Below, piece after piece: positions 27,892 to 35,115 of a stretch of 64,000 bases of DNA (its first letter is position 1; each line of letters opens with the position of its first letter). The DNA comes from Jingyaoa shaoxingensis (GTDB taxonomy: Bacteria; Bacillota; Clostridia; Lachnospirales; Lachnospiraceae). Under the pieces are notes generated by a model. It made no database searches. It was not told where the DNA came from and worked only from the letters and a program-made list of their open reading frames with translations. A program made the translations under genes and the position numbers. The DNA is taken from NCBI RefSeq assembly GCF_014385005.1, contig NZ_JACRSZ010000008.1, forward strand, positions 1 to 64,000, read 5' to 3'.

Positions 27892-29417
27892 GCCTTATGT
27901 CCTCCAATCTGATCATTTCTTTGTCTTGCCATCGCGCCTTCTTCCAGATTCATTCCTTTCAATATGGCATTTTTCCCGAATTTCTTTTTAATGCTAAGCA
28001 TAGCCTGCTGCATCTTCTTTTCTTTCTCCAGTTCCACATCTTCCTCTTTACGCTGCTTCTCCAGCACATCATAATCGGTAAAAAGGTCTAGCTGTTCAAA
28101 TGATGTTGTCTGCTGAACTTCGCTTTCTCTCACCACATGATTCGCTGTGATGGTTATACGCCGTATCAAAAGCTCCGGATTGACAATTCGATCAAACAAT
28201 TCTTCTGCTGCCTCCATAAGCAGCCTGGTGGACGCTGTAGCCTTCTTTAAATTTTGCGTCCCATGGCCGTGTTTTGGCACCTGGCGTCCATAATGATCTG
28301 TGGTAATCGGTCCATGATACTTCTTTCGAATCTCTGGTCTTGATAAATTTTCAATATCATAACCGATGGTCAGCACGATCTGATCTGTCACCATACCTTT
28401 TTCTACAAGATCCAAAGACATCAGATCTGTCATTTCTCTCACAACCAGTCTGGCATTCTCCACAGTGTAGGCACATTGAAGTACCATGCCGGAACAAATA
28501 CTGTTATTTTCCGGCTTATAGCTTTTAATATCACTCATTTCTACCGGTTCCCAGCCCCAGGCATGGTCAATCAAAAGTTCTGCATTGATTCCAAAAAGCC
28601 GGTACAGCAGATCTTCGTTATAAAAATCTGTTTCTTTCCCAATGGAGCATCTGGCGATGTCTCCCATGGTGTGAATTCCATATTCTGCCAGCTTTCTGGC
28701 ATAACCGCGACCCACTCGCCAGAAATCCGTAATTGGTCTGTGATTCCACAAAAGCTTTCGGTAACTGAATTCATCCAGCACTGCAATTCGTGCTCCATGC
28801 TCATCTGCCGGCATATGTTTGGCAACAATATCCATGGCAACCTTGCACAAATACAGATTGGTTCCGATTCCTGCTGTTGCTGTCATTCCTGTAACATCAT
28901 AAATATCTTCCATAATTTTCGCTGCCAGCTCTTCTGCCGTCATCCCGTAGGTGCCAAGATAATGAGTCGCATCGATCATCACTTCATCAATGGAATACAC
29001 ATGTATATCCTCTGGGGCAATGTATTCCAGATAAATATGATAAATATCTGTACTGCGCTGCAGATAAAGCGACATACGAGGCTGCGACACAATATAGTCC
29101 AGTTTCCAGTCAGGATGTGCCGCCAGTTCCCCTGCATCTGCCGAAGATCCCGTAAACCGATGTCCCGGTGCCTTCTGCAGACGCTGGCAGTTGATCTCTT
29201 TTACCTTCTGCACCACTTCAAATAATCTGGCCCGCCCCGGTATTCCATATGCCTTCAGAGACGGAGACACCGCCAGACATATGGTTTTTTCCGTCCTCGA
29301 AATATCCGCTACTACCAAATTGGTGTCCATAGGATTTTTCTTCAACTCGCGACACTCTACGGAGGCATAAAAAGATTTCAGATCAATGGCAATATATGTA
29401 TGCTTTTTTTCCGGCAT
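27888..29417 (-). CDS. Y-family DNA polymerase (UvrX/ImpB type)
   Basis: Translesion polymerase of 509 residues. The catalytic residues are visible: IAIDLKSFYASVE (first Asp, about residue 10) and VYSIDEVMIDAT (Asp-Glu, about 146-147). The thumb/little-finger region follows, and the C-terminus is charged and coiled-coil-like (KQRKEEDVELEKEKKMQQ). It is 43 bp downstream of argJ on the same strand, and I saw no LexA-like GAAC-N4-GTTC site immediately upstream, so SOS control is not evident. Operon partner is the YolD-like gene. Confidence 0.9.
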   Translation of the reverse strand: MPEKKHTYIAIDLKSFYASVECRELKKNPMDTNLVVADISRTEKTICLAVSPSLKAYGIPGRARLFEVVQKVKEINCQRLQKAPGHRFTGSSADAGELAAHPDWKLDYIVSQPRMSLYLQRSTDIYHIYLEYIAPEDIHVYSIDEVMIDATHYLGTYGMTAEELAAKIMEDIYDVTGMTATAGIGTNLYLCKVAMDIVAKHMPADEHGARIAVLDEFSYRKLLWNHRPITDFWRVGRGYARKLAEYGIHTMGDIARCSIGKETDFYNEDLLYRLFGINAELLIDHAWGWEPVEMSDIKSYKPENNSICSGMVLQCAYTVENARLVVREMTDLMSLDLVEKGMVTDQIVLTIGYDIENLSRPEIRKKYHGPITTDHYGRQVPKHGHGTQNLKKATASTRLLMEAAEELFDRIVNPELLIRRITITANHVVRESEVQQTTSFEQLDLFTDYDVLEKQRKEEDVELEKEKKMQQAMLSIKKKFGKNAILKGMNLEEGAMARQRNDQIGGHKA

Positions 29418-29460
29418 CTTCCATCACCTCCGTCCCCAATGGCTCCCCAATGGCTCGCTC

Positions 29461-30705
29461 CTATGAACGATAATCTCCGTTGATCTTTACGTAATCATAC
29501 GTCAGATCACATCCCCATGCTTTCGCCTGTGCTTTGCCCTGTTTTAATTCTACTAATATGTGAATTTCTTCTGCGGAAAGGATTTTTGCGGCAATTTCCT
29601 CTGAGAATTCTACTCCGGATCCGTCTCTGCAGACTGCAATTTTTCCGAATTCTGATTCAAAATCCACATCTACTTTATCAATGTCGAACTCTGCCTCTGC
29701 ATAACCGATAGCACATAATACACGTCCCCAGTTCGCATCTTCTCCAAACATGGCACATTTCAGAAGTGGGGAACGAATCACACTTTTTGCAATGATAATT
29801 GCAGTCTCCTGATCCGGTGCACCGGTTACACTACATTCCAGGAGTTTGCTTGCCCCTTCTCCGTCTGCCGCCAGCATACGGGTCATGTTCATCATCACAA
29901 TGTACAGAGCCTGACGGAAGATATCATAATCTTCCCCTTCTTTGTCAATCAGTTTGTTGCCTGCCAGACCATTTGCCATAACGGTTACGGTATCGTTAGT
30001 AGAAGTATCTCCATCTACACTGAGACAATTGTAGGTAACTTTTACCACGTCACTTAATGCTTTCTGAATGAGTTCCGGCGTGATCGCCACATCAGATGTA
30101 AGGAAGTTCAATGTAGTTGCCATATTCGGATGAATCATACCGCTTCCTTTTGCCATTCCACCCATACGGCAGATAGCATCACCAATTTTGAATTCCACTG
30201 CTACCTGTTTCATAACAGTATCTGTCGTCATGATGGCATAAGCAGCCCGGTCATTTCCGTCTGCCGTCATACCTTCTGCCAGTGGTTTCATATATTCTTC
30301 AAAAGGCTGAATAGACAGTCTCTGTCCAATAACGCCTGTTGATCCGATAATCACTTCTTCCGGTTTGATTCCAAGCTGATCTGCCGCCAGTTTGCATGCT
30401 TTTTCTGCAATCTCAATACCGTCAAAATTACAGGTATTGGCATTCTTGGAATTTGCCAGAATTGCATGCGCGATACCATGGCTCTTTTTCAGATTCTCAC
30501 GTGTCACAATGACCGGCGCACCCTTTACTTTATTCAGTGTATACACACCAGCTGCACTGCAAGGTTCTTTGCTATATACCAGACACAGGTCATTTTTCTT
30601 CTTATCCGGATTAATTCCGGCATTTAAACCATTTGCCACAAAGCCCTGCGCTGCGCAGACACCGCCGTCTACATAAGTGTAACCTTCAAAATTTTCTAAC
30701 TTCAT
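29461..30705 (-). CDS. argJ: bifunctional glutamate N-acetyltransferase / ornithine acetyltransferase
   Basis: Cyclic arginine biosynthesis: moves acetyl from N-acetylornithine to glutamate. The 414-residue precursor carries the autocleavage site in KGSGMIHPNMATTLNFL, cut before a Thr to give alpha and beta chains. AGGAGG lies 7-12 bases before the ATG; a TATAAT at 30738-30743 (minus) is the likely -10. No other arginine genes are in the window, so argJ stands alone here. Whether it is mono- or bifunctional cannot be decided by eye. Confidence 0.93.
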   Translation of the reverse strand: MKLENFEGYTYVDGGVCAAQGFVANGLNAGINPDKKKNDLCLVYSKEPCSAAGVYTLNKVKGAPVIVTRENLKKSHGIAHAILANSKNANTCNFDGIEIAEKACKLAADQLGIKPEEVIIGSTGVIGQRLSIQPFEEYMKPLAEGMTADGNDRAAYAIMTTDTVMKQVAVEFKIGDAICRMGGMAKGSGMIHPNMATTLNFLTSDVAITPELIQKALSDVVKVTYNCLSVDGDTSTNDTVTVMANGLAGNKLIDKEGEDYDIFRQALYIVMMNMTRMLAADGEGASKLLECSVTGAPDQETAIIIAKSVIRSPLLKCAMFGEDANWGRVLCAIGYAEAEFDIDKVDVDFESEFGKIAVCRDGSGVEFSEEIAAKILSAEEIHILVELKQGKAQAKAWGCDLTYDYVKINGDYRS

Positions 30706-30836
30706 TTCTTCATCCTCCTCACCATCAACTTAGTTCTATTATAAACACATTTCCTGATTTGCAAAGAAAAAAATATTCCATATGAGATAGTTTTGATCGG
30801 CAGAGCCAGAAAACTCCGTCACCACAGGAGACCATC

Positions 30837-31170
30837 ATGACCATTCAAAATCTCAGATACATCATAGAAATTGCCCGCTGCCATTCTATTTCCAAAGCTG
30901 CAAAATCGCTTTTCATGACCCAGTCAGCGATTTCTAATGCGGTTAAAGAAACAGAAGCCGAACTGGGTATACAGATTTTTAACCGCACCAGCCATGGCGT
31001 TACCCTCACTTTTGATGGAGAAGATTTTTTGCCTTATTGCAAAGAAATTGTTGCAAAAATGGATTATATACAGAATCGGTATCAGAATCGAAGTTCTGCT
31101 CGGATGAATTTTTCTGTTTCCTGTCAGTATCTTCCTTTCGCTGTGCGGGCATACCGCATTTTTCTCTCTG
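30837..31170 (+). pseudogene. truncated LysR-family regulator
   Basis: A normal LysR start (MTIQNLRYIIEIARCHSISKAAKSLFMTQSAISNAVKETE) continues into the first strand of the effector domain (MNFSVSCQYLPFAVRAY) for about 111 codons, then stops resembling LysR near 31170. The frame runs on to a stop at 31242-31244 through DNA that belongs to an opposing gene. About two thirds of the protein is missing, so it is a remnant that might still make a DNA-binding domain. Confidence 0.8.
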
Positions 31171-31218
31171 CGTTGTTTTCCCTATTCCACCTTTTCCATA
31201 AAAAGCAAGTTTCATCAT
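31171..31218 (-). pseudogene. 5' remnant of a NifH-like (ParA/MinD-type) ATPase gene
   Basis: Sixteen codons, MMKLAFYGKGGIGKTT, form the N-terminus and deviant Walker A of a NifH/BchL-like ATPase, preceded by AAGGGA. After GKTT the reading frame (open to 31006) is simply the antisense of the LysR remnant. The gene has therefore lost everything but its start. It lies just downstream of a cobalamin riboswitch and terminator on the same strand. Confidence 0.65.
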
Positions 31219-31241
31219 GTTTATTTTCCCTTCTGCATAGG

Positions 31242-31275
31242 TAAAAAGACTCTGATCCTAACGACCAGAGCCTTT
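31242..31275 (-). terminator. riboswitch expression-platform terminator
   Basis: On the minus strand GGCTCTGGTC and GATCAGAGTC form a stem (about 31248-31272) followed by a TTTTT run. It lies between the cobalamin aptamer and the NifH-like start, the expected place for transcriptional control. Confidence 0.65.
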
Positions 31276-31369
31276 CTTATCAATAAACCTTTTTATCTGT
31301 ACCATATAATATCTGTAATATCATTCATTTTACACCATAACAGGTTCATATGAGCAGAAATCCCAATAG

Positions 31370-31495
31370 ATCGTTGAGAATAAATGCTGACTTAGGATCT
31401 CCGCATTCTTTTTGCCTTCCCAGTGACATTTACAAGATGCTCCCCATTCACAGTGGCGGTACCGTATCAGATTCACACTGATTTCCATATCAATT
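31370..31495 (-). ncRNA. cobalamin riboswitch (AdoCbl type aptamer)
   Basis: Read on the minus strand, the conserved core words follow in order: GGAAATCAGTGTGAATC, GGTACCGCCACTGT, GGGGAGCA, GTCACTGGGAAGGC, and a B12-box-like CTAAGTCAGC. This matches the Rfam cobalamin architecture. A promoter (31518-31546) and a downstream terminator complete a functional-looking control unit, but the regulated gene is only a 16-codon stub. Confidence 0.85.
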
Positions 31496-31517
31496 GCTCA
31501 TTTTTCATTTTCTGCTT

Positions 31518-31546
31518 ACTATAACACATCTGTTTCCGAATGAAAA
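31518..31546 (-). promoter_or_regulatory. promoter upstream of the cobalamin riboswitch
   Basis: Minus-strand TTTTCA (31541-31546), 17-base spacer, TATAGT (31518-31523), placing the start about 20 bases before the aptamer. Confidence 0.45.
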
Positions 31547-31589
31547 TCGAATATATTCTATGACTGGCTATCGTTTTTTTCGATGGGCA

Positions 31590-32891
31590 TTACAAATACT
31601 GCTTTATGCGACAGATATTATACAGCGGAATATTGGTCATCCATTCTTGTTCTCTATAATCAGACATGGATGTGCGAACCGCATATGCCGGATGATGTTT
31701 TTCACAAAATGATTTCAGGCTTTTAGCTCGCAAATTTTCTTCTGCCTTTACCTCTACTGGCAAAACAGAGTTTTTGCCCTGTAACAGGAAATCAATTTCC
31801 CCGCTTGACTTTTCTGTAGAATAATAGTATACCTCTACACCAAGATCAGCTATAAATTGCTGAAGCACATATTGTTCTGTTAAAGCTCCCTTAAATTCTG
31901 TAAATATCCGATTCCCGTCTATGATGACTCTGGCATCCAAATCCACCATCGCTATAAGCAGACCAATATCCAAAAGATATATTTTGAATGCATTCAAATC
32001 CACATAAGCTTTTAGCGGAAGATCTGGTTTTTTGATTCTCTGTACTTTATGAATCAATCCGCAATCCATCAGCCACTGAATCGCCAGTTCAAAGTCTTTA
32101 GCTCGCGCTCCTTCTCTGACCTGCCCATAAATGTACTTCTTATTTTCCTTTGCCAATTGCATCGGAATAGAATTCCACACCAGATTCAATCTTGGAACCA
32201 ATGTAGCTTCTGCGTGTTTGGAAAAATCCTGCTGGTAATAATTCAACAGATTTTTCTGAATCTCACGCACTTCATTAAAATCTTTTGTGTCAACATAACA
32301 CTGCACGACTTCCGGCATCCCACCAACATAATAGTATTCTCTGACACGATCCATATATTTTGATTTAAACATCGTAACCATATCTGTATCAGAGCTATCC
32401 AGTATCTCGACAAATCTCTCTTCTCCCAATGCACACAAGAACTCCCGAAAATTTAAAGGATACAGATCCATAAAATCCACTTTTCCCACAGGAAAAGAAG
32501 TTCCTTTATGCATAGCTACACCAAGCAGCGATCCTGCTGCCACAATTGCATATTGCGGTGCTTCTTCACAGAAATACTTTAAAGCTGTCAATGCTTTCGG
32601 TACTTCCTGCACCTCATCGAAAATCAATAGTGTATCCTGACTGTCTATGGATACACCAGTCTCAGCACTAATGGCAAGAATCATTCGTTCAATATTAATG
32701 TCTCCTTCAAATACCTGACGCATCCTGATATTACTGTCAAAATTCACATAAGCTGTTTTTTTGAAGCAAGTTCTTCCAAATTCTTTCATCAGCCATGTCT
32801 TTCCAACCTGTCTGGCTCCTCGTATAATCAGAGGTTTTCTGTTCTTTTTTTCTTTCCACTGTTTTAATTTTTCCAATGCAAATCTATCCAT
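31590..32891 (-). CDS. AAA ATPase with DUF4143 / nuclease-like C-terminus
   Basis: A 433-residue protein. N-terminal AAA_14 domain with Walker A RGARQVGKTWL (about 24-34) and Walker B LLIFDEVQEVP. The C-terminal DUF4143 keeps a PD-(D/E)XK-like set, SGEIDFLLQG...LPVEVKAE. These proteins are common, variable accessory genes whose function is unsettled; some resemble toxin or defence genes. It is monocistronic with its own promoter and an upstream repeated motif. It sits between the riboswitch scar and the IS element, in a region rich in rearrangement. Confidence 0.88.
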   Translation of the reverse strand: MDRFALEKLKQWKEKKNRKPLIIRGARQVGKTWLMKEFGRTCFKKTAYVNFDSNIRMRQVFEGDINIERMILAISAETGVSIDSQDTLLIFDEVQEVPKALTALKYFCEEAPQYAIVAAGSLLGVAMHKGTSFPVGKVDFMDLYPLNFREFLCALGEERFVEILDSSDTDMVTMFKSKYMDRVREYYYVGGMPEVVQCYVDTKDFNEVREIQKNLLNYYQQDFSKHAEATLVPRLNLVWNSIPMQLAKENKKYIYGQVREGARAKDFELAIQWLMDCGLIHKVQRIKKPDLPLKAYVDLNAFKIYLLDIGLLIAMVDLDARVIIDGNRIFTEFKGALTEQYVLQQFIADLGVEVYYYSTEKSSGEIDFLLQGKNSVLPVEVKAEENLRAKSLKSFCEKHHPAYAVRTSMSDYREQEWMTNIPLYNICRIKQYL

Positions 32892-32928
32892 CCTCCACCT
32901 CCTGCTTATAAGTTACTTCATTTTCTTT

Positions 32929-32957
32929 ATTTTATTCCCGGATTTTATCTTCGTCAA
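32929..32957 (-). promoter_or_regulatory. promoter of the AAA/DUF4143 gene
   Basis: TTGACG (32952-32957), 17-base spacer, TAAAAT (32929-32934) on the minus strand, about 38 bp before the start codon. Confidence 0.65.
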
Positions 32958-33005
32958 CATTTTTTCGGTGGAAAAAACGTAGTATATACGCATTTTTTCG
33001 GTGGA
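32958..33005. repeat. two direct repeats of CATTTTTTCGGTGGA upstream of the AAA promoter
   Basis: Exact 15-bp copies at 32958-32972 and 32991-33005, 33 bp apart (about three helical turns), abut the -35. The first copy with its flank is also a near-perfect palindrome (ACATTTTTTC-GGTG-GAAAAAACGT). They look like binding sites for a dimeric regulator. Confidence 0.6.
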
Positions 33006-33077
33006 ATATTTGAAATTATACGTAAAAGAGACTGTCCGGAAATAACCAGACAGCCCATCACTCTTAGTCACTATTCT

Positions 33078-33153
33078 TTATTTTTTCCATTTAACAGAAT
33101 TGCTCCGACAAATAACCACTGCGATAATCCCTATATAGATCGGAAACAGGCTC
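33078..33153 (-). pseudogene. C-terminal fragment of a membrane protein cut by the IS element
   Basis: A minus-strand frame ends SLFPIYIGIIAVV...SVKWKK then TAA at 33078-33080, reading as a last membrane helix with a basic tail. Upstream it runs straight into the IS200/IS605 end near 33154. The rest of the gene is not found on the far side of the element. Identity unknown; a chance ORF cannot be excluded. Confidence 0.4.
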
Positions 33154-33330
33154 GTGACATGCTCCCACCACTTAAATCCCTAATTTTGAAGTGGGGGCTT
33201 CTTGCTCAATGGCTCTACTGAGCCAAGTATCTACAAGCTATCCTCGCGTGCCCCGCGATTCGTTTTTACCCAGTTATGGGATATTTTCATTGTCTGGATA
33301 CAGACACTTCCCATTTATCCTGCTAACAAC
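33150..33330 (-). ncRNA. probable TnpB-associated omega-RNA (reRNA)
   Basis: The 150 bp between the tnpB stop and the right end are non-coding but highly structured. They include GTGTCTGTATCCAGACA, CGCGGGGCACGCG, TGGCTCAGTAGAGCCA and the terminal CCCCCACTT hairpin, all stem-forming. In IS605-type elements the RNA that guides TnpB is encoded exactly here and ends in flanking DNA, so the guide would begin just below 33154. Extent is inferred from family knowledge. Confidence 0.6.
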
Positions 33331-34421
33331 ATGCGCCGTGCTTCTTCACGTATATTGATTGCTGCATTCAGATCCCGATCTATCCGATTTCCACATGTAC
33401 AAAGATATACTCTGTCCGAAAGTTTCAGTTCTTTCTTTACACTGCCACATTTACAGCATTTTTTACTGGAAGGGAAAAAACGGTCTACACGTACCAATTT
33501 CTTTCCTCTCCATGTCAGCTTATATTCCAACAATTCCCGAAACTTTCCGTAACCGTTATCCATGACACTTTTTCCAAAATGCATACACTGGCTCATTGCT
33601 TTCATATCAATATCTTCTACTGCAACAACATCATATGCCTCTGCCATTTCATGACTCAGCTTATGTAAGAAATCTTTCCTCTGGTTTCGGATTTTTTCAT
33701 GACATAATGCAACACGTTTTTTCTGTCGGTAATAATTATTACTTCCTTTCACGCAATGGGATAACTTTCTTTGTTCCCTTGCCAGCCGCTCCTCACTTTT
33801 TCTGAAGTATCCTTCATTTTCCTTCTGTATATCTTCAGAAAACACAGCCATTCCATGCATTGCATAATCAATTCCAAGTATCTTTGCGTCTTCATAATCA
33901 AATTCTTCTGCTTGGTTTTCACAGTCAGATTTTTCATATAATAGACTTGCATAATACTTTCCGGATGGTTCCATACTTATTGTTACAGATTTCAGGAAAT
34001 ATTTTTCTGGAATATCACGATGTTTTTTCATACGGATCCATTTCAACTTCGGTAGTTTTATCCGATGATCTTCTACCTGAATATTTCCATTGACCACATT
34101 TGTCGTATAGCTTTTTCGGCTCCTGTGTTTTGATTTGAATTTTGGAAAGCCAATCTTTGGATCCCTGAAAAAATTCTTATATGCCTTTTCCAGATGCATC
34201 TGCTCATTTGCAAGTGCCAGGGAATCCACTTCTTTCAAAAATGGATATGCTTTTTTATACATCGCCGGTGTATTTCGCAGCATTTTTTTCGTTGCTTCAT
34301 ATTCCCGTATCTTATCATTCAACATCTGATTATATAAAAAACGACAGCAGCCAAATGTTTTTGCAAGCAGAACTTCCTGTTCTCTGTTTGGATATATACG
34401 AAAACGGTAAGCTATATTCAT
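33315..34421 (-). CDS. tnpB: RNA-guided endonuclease TnpB (OrfB)
   Basis: A 368-residue Cas12-ancestor nuclease. N-terminal helix-turn-helix region (YRFRIYPNREQEVLLAKTFG), then a RuvC core with Asp in ILGIDYAMHG, Glu in VVAVEDIDM and Asp in DRDLNAAINI. Between the last two lies the zinc finger KCCKCGSVKKEL...LCTCGN. All catalytic and zinc residues are present. It is thought to cut the empty donor site and favour element retention. It overlaps tnpA by 4 bp. Confidence 0.95.
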   Translation of the reverse strand: MNIAYRFRIYPNREQEVLLAKTFGCCRFLYNQMLNDKIREYEATKKMLRNTPAMYKKAYPFLKEVDSLALANEQMHLEKAYKNFFRDPKIGFPKFKSKHRSRKSYTTNVVNGNIQVEDHRIKLPKLKWIRMKKHRDIPEKYFLKSVTISMEPSGKYYASLLYEKSDCENQAEEFDYEDAKILGIDYAMHGMAVFSEDIQKENEGYFRKSEERLAREQRKLSHCVKGSNNYYRQKKRVALCHEKIRNQRKDFLHKLSHEMAEAYDVVAVEDIDMKAMSQCMHFGKSVMDNGYGKFRELLEYKLTWRGKKLVRVDRFFPSSKKCCKCGSVKKELKLSDRVYLCTCGNRIDRDLNAAINIREEARRMLLAG

Positions 34422-34816
34422 CTTTTTTTCTCTCCCTGCGTCTCGATATAATTACGGATAATATCAATCGGTGCACCACCCGCTGTCAACAGGCAGAAAC
34501 TTTGACTCCAGAATGCTTCCTTCCAAAGTCTTTCCCTGATCTGTGGATATTCCTTTTTTAACAAACGGCTGCTTGCACTTTTATACGCATTGATAAATTT
34601 ACTGAGTTCTGATTTTGGCTGTGCCCGAAACATAACATGCACATGATCAACATCATGATTCCATTCTTCCAGTGTGATTCCATAATCAGGTGCAATACGT
34701 TCCAAGATCTCTTTTGCACGTTCTGAAATCGGATCATCTATTACTTTTCTTCGATATTTCACTACCATGATCAGATGGTAATACATCAAATATACTGAAT
34801 GTGCATTATGATCCAT
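34418..34816 (-). CDS. tnpA: IS200/IS605 Y1 single-strand transposase TnpA
   Basis: A 132-residue HUH enzyme. The HUH motif is in DHVHVMF (about 57-63) and the catalytic Tyr in IIRNYIETQG near the C-terminus. Length is standard. Its leader (34817-34860) forms an 11-bp stem with an AAGGA-like ribosome site in the loop, and the promoter overlaps a LexA-like palindrome. Confidence 0.95.
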   Translation of the reverse strand: MDHNAHSVYLMYYHLIMVVKYRRKVIDDPISERAKEILERIAPDYGITLEEWNHDVDHVHVMFRAQPKSELSKFINAYKSASSRLLKKEYPQIRERLWKEAFWSQSFCLLTAGGAPIDIIRNYIETQGEKKR

Positions 34817-34824
34817 TTTATCTA

Positions 34825-34860
34825 TATAATCAGTCCTTTCTATCCTTTCGACTGATTATA
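34825..34860 (-). promoter_or_regulatory. tnpA leader hairpin exposing a ribosome site in its loop
   Basis: TATAATCAGTC (34825-34835) pairs perfectly with GACTGATTATA (34850-34860); on the minus strand the loop reads GAAAGGATAGAAAG. The ATG follows only 8 bases after the stem. Folding should change access to the ribosome site, as known for IS200 leaders. Confidence 0.55.
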
Positions 34861-34888
34861 GTATACCACACTTCGCATTGCAGAACAA
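34860..34888 (-). promoter_or_regulatory. tnpA promoter
   Basis: TTGTTC (34883-34888), 17-base spacer, TATACT (34860-34865) on the minus strand. The -35 lies inside the palindrome at 34881-34896. Confidence 0.6.
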
Positions 34889-34896
34889 GTGTTCTG
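34881..34896. promoter_or_regulatory. LexA-like (SOS box) palindrome over the tnpA -35
   Basis: CAGAACAAGTGTTCTG contains GAAC-N4-GTTC and fits the core of the Gram-positive LexA consensus GAACRNRYGTTC; the outer bases are A/T rather than C/G. Its location over the -35 would allow repression. Confidence 0.5.
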
Positions 34897-34951
34897 TTTT
34901 CTTTTTCTGCAATTCATCTCCCACCTGTAGAGGAAGGAGAATTCTTGCTAA

Positions 34952-35065
34952 CTTTTATTAAAACGCATTCTGCAAATATCAGGATTTAAGCTGGATGATC
35001 ATAAAGTCCGCCTGGAACTTCTGATTGCTTTTGAAATCATGGATGAAATGCACATAAAATTGTGA
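34952..35065 (+). pseudogene. possible C-terminal gene fragment beside the IS element
   Basis: A 37-codon open frame ending KVRLELLIAFEIMDEMHIKL and TGA at 35063-35065 begins at the IS left end. It has helical, protein-like composition but no start or recognisable family. It may be the tail of a gene lost on insertion. Confidence 0.3.
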
Positions 35066-35115
35066 TATGATAAACAACATGAAAGACATTTGTCCGCATA
35101 CAGGAGAATATTATT

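Larger units (their letters stand above)
33150..34960 (-). mobile_element. complete IS200/IS605-family insertion sequence
   Basis: About 1.8 kb with tnpA (Y1 transposase) then tnpB on the minus strand, 4-bp overlap. Both ends carry subterminal hairpins rather than inverted repeats: CCCCCACTT/AAGTGGTGGG near 33163-33195 (right end) and CTCC-CCT/AGG-GGAG near 34918-34939 (left end). AGCAAGAA precedes both hairpins on the minus strand, matching the guide position used by this family. Both proteins have intact catalytic residues, so the element may be active. Exact ends are uncertain by several bases. Confidence 0.88.

Noticed and set aside
31006..31170. C-terminal 54 codons of the minus-strand ORF after the NifH-like start
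   Set aside because: This part is the exact antisense of the LysR remnant and not ATPase sequence, so only the first 16 codons were called.
31242..31275. Hairpin read as the terminator of the LysR remnant
   Set aside because: The U-run lies on the minus strand and it follows a cobalamin aptamer, so it is better explained as the riboswitch expression platform.
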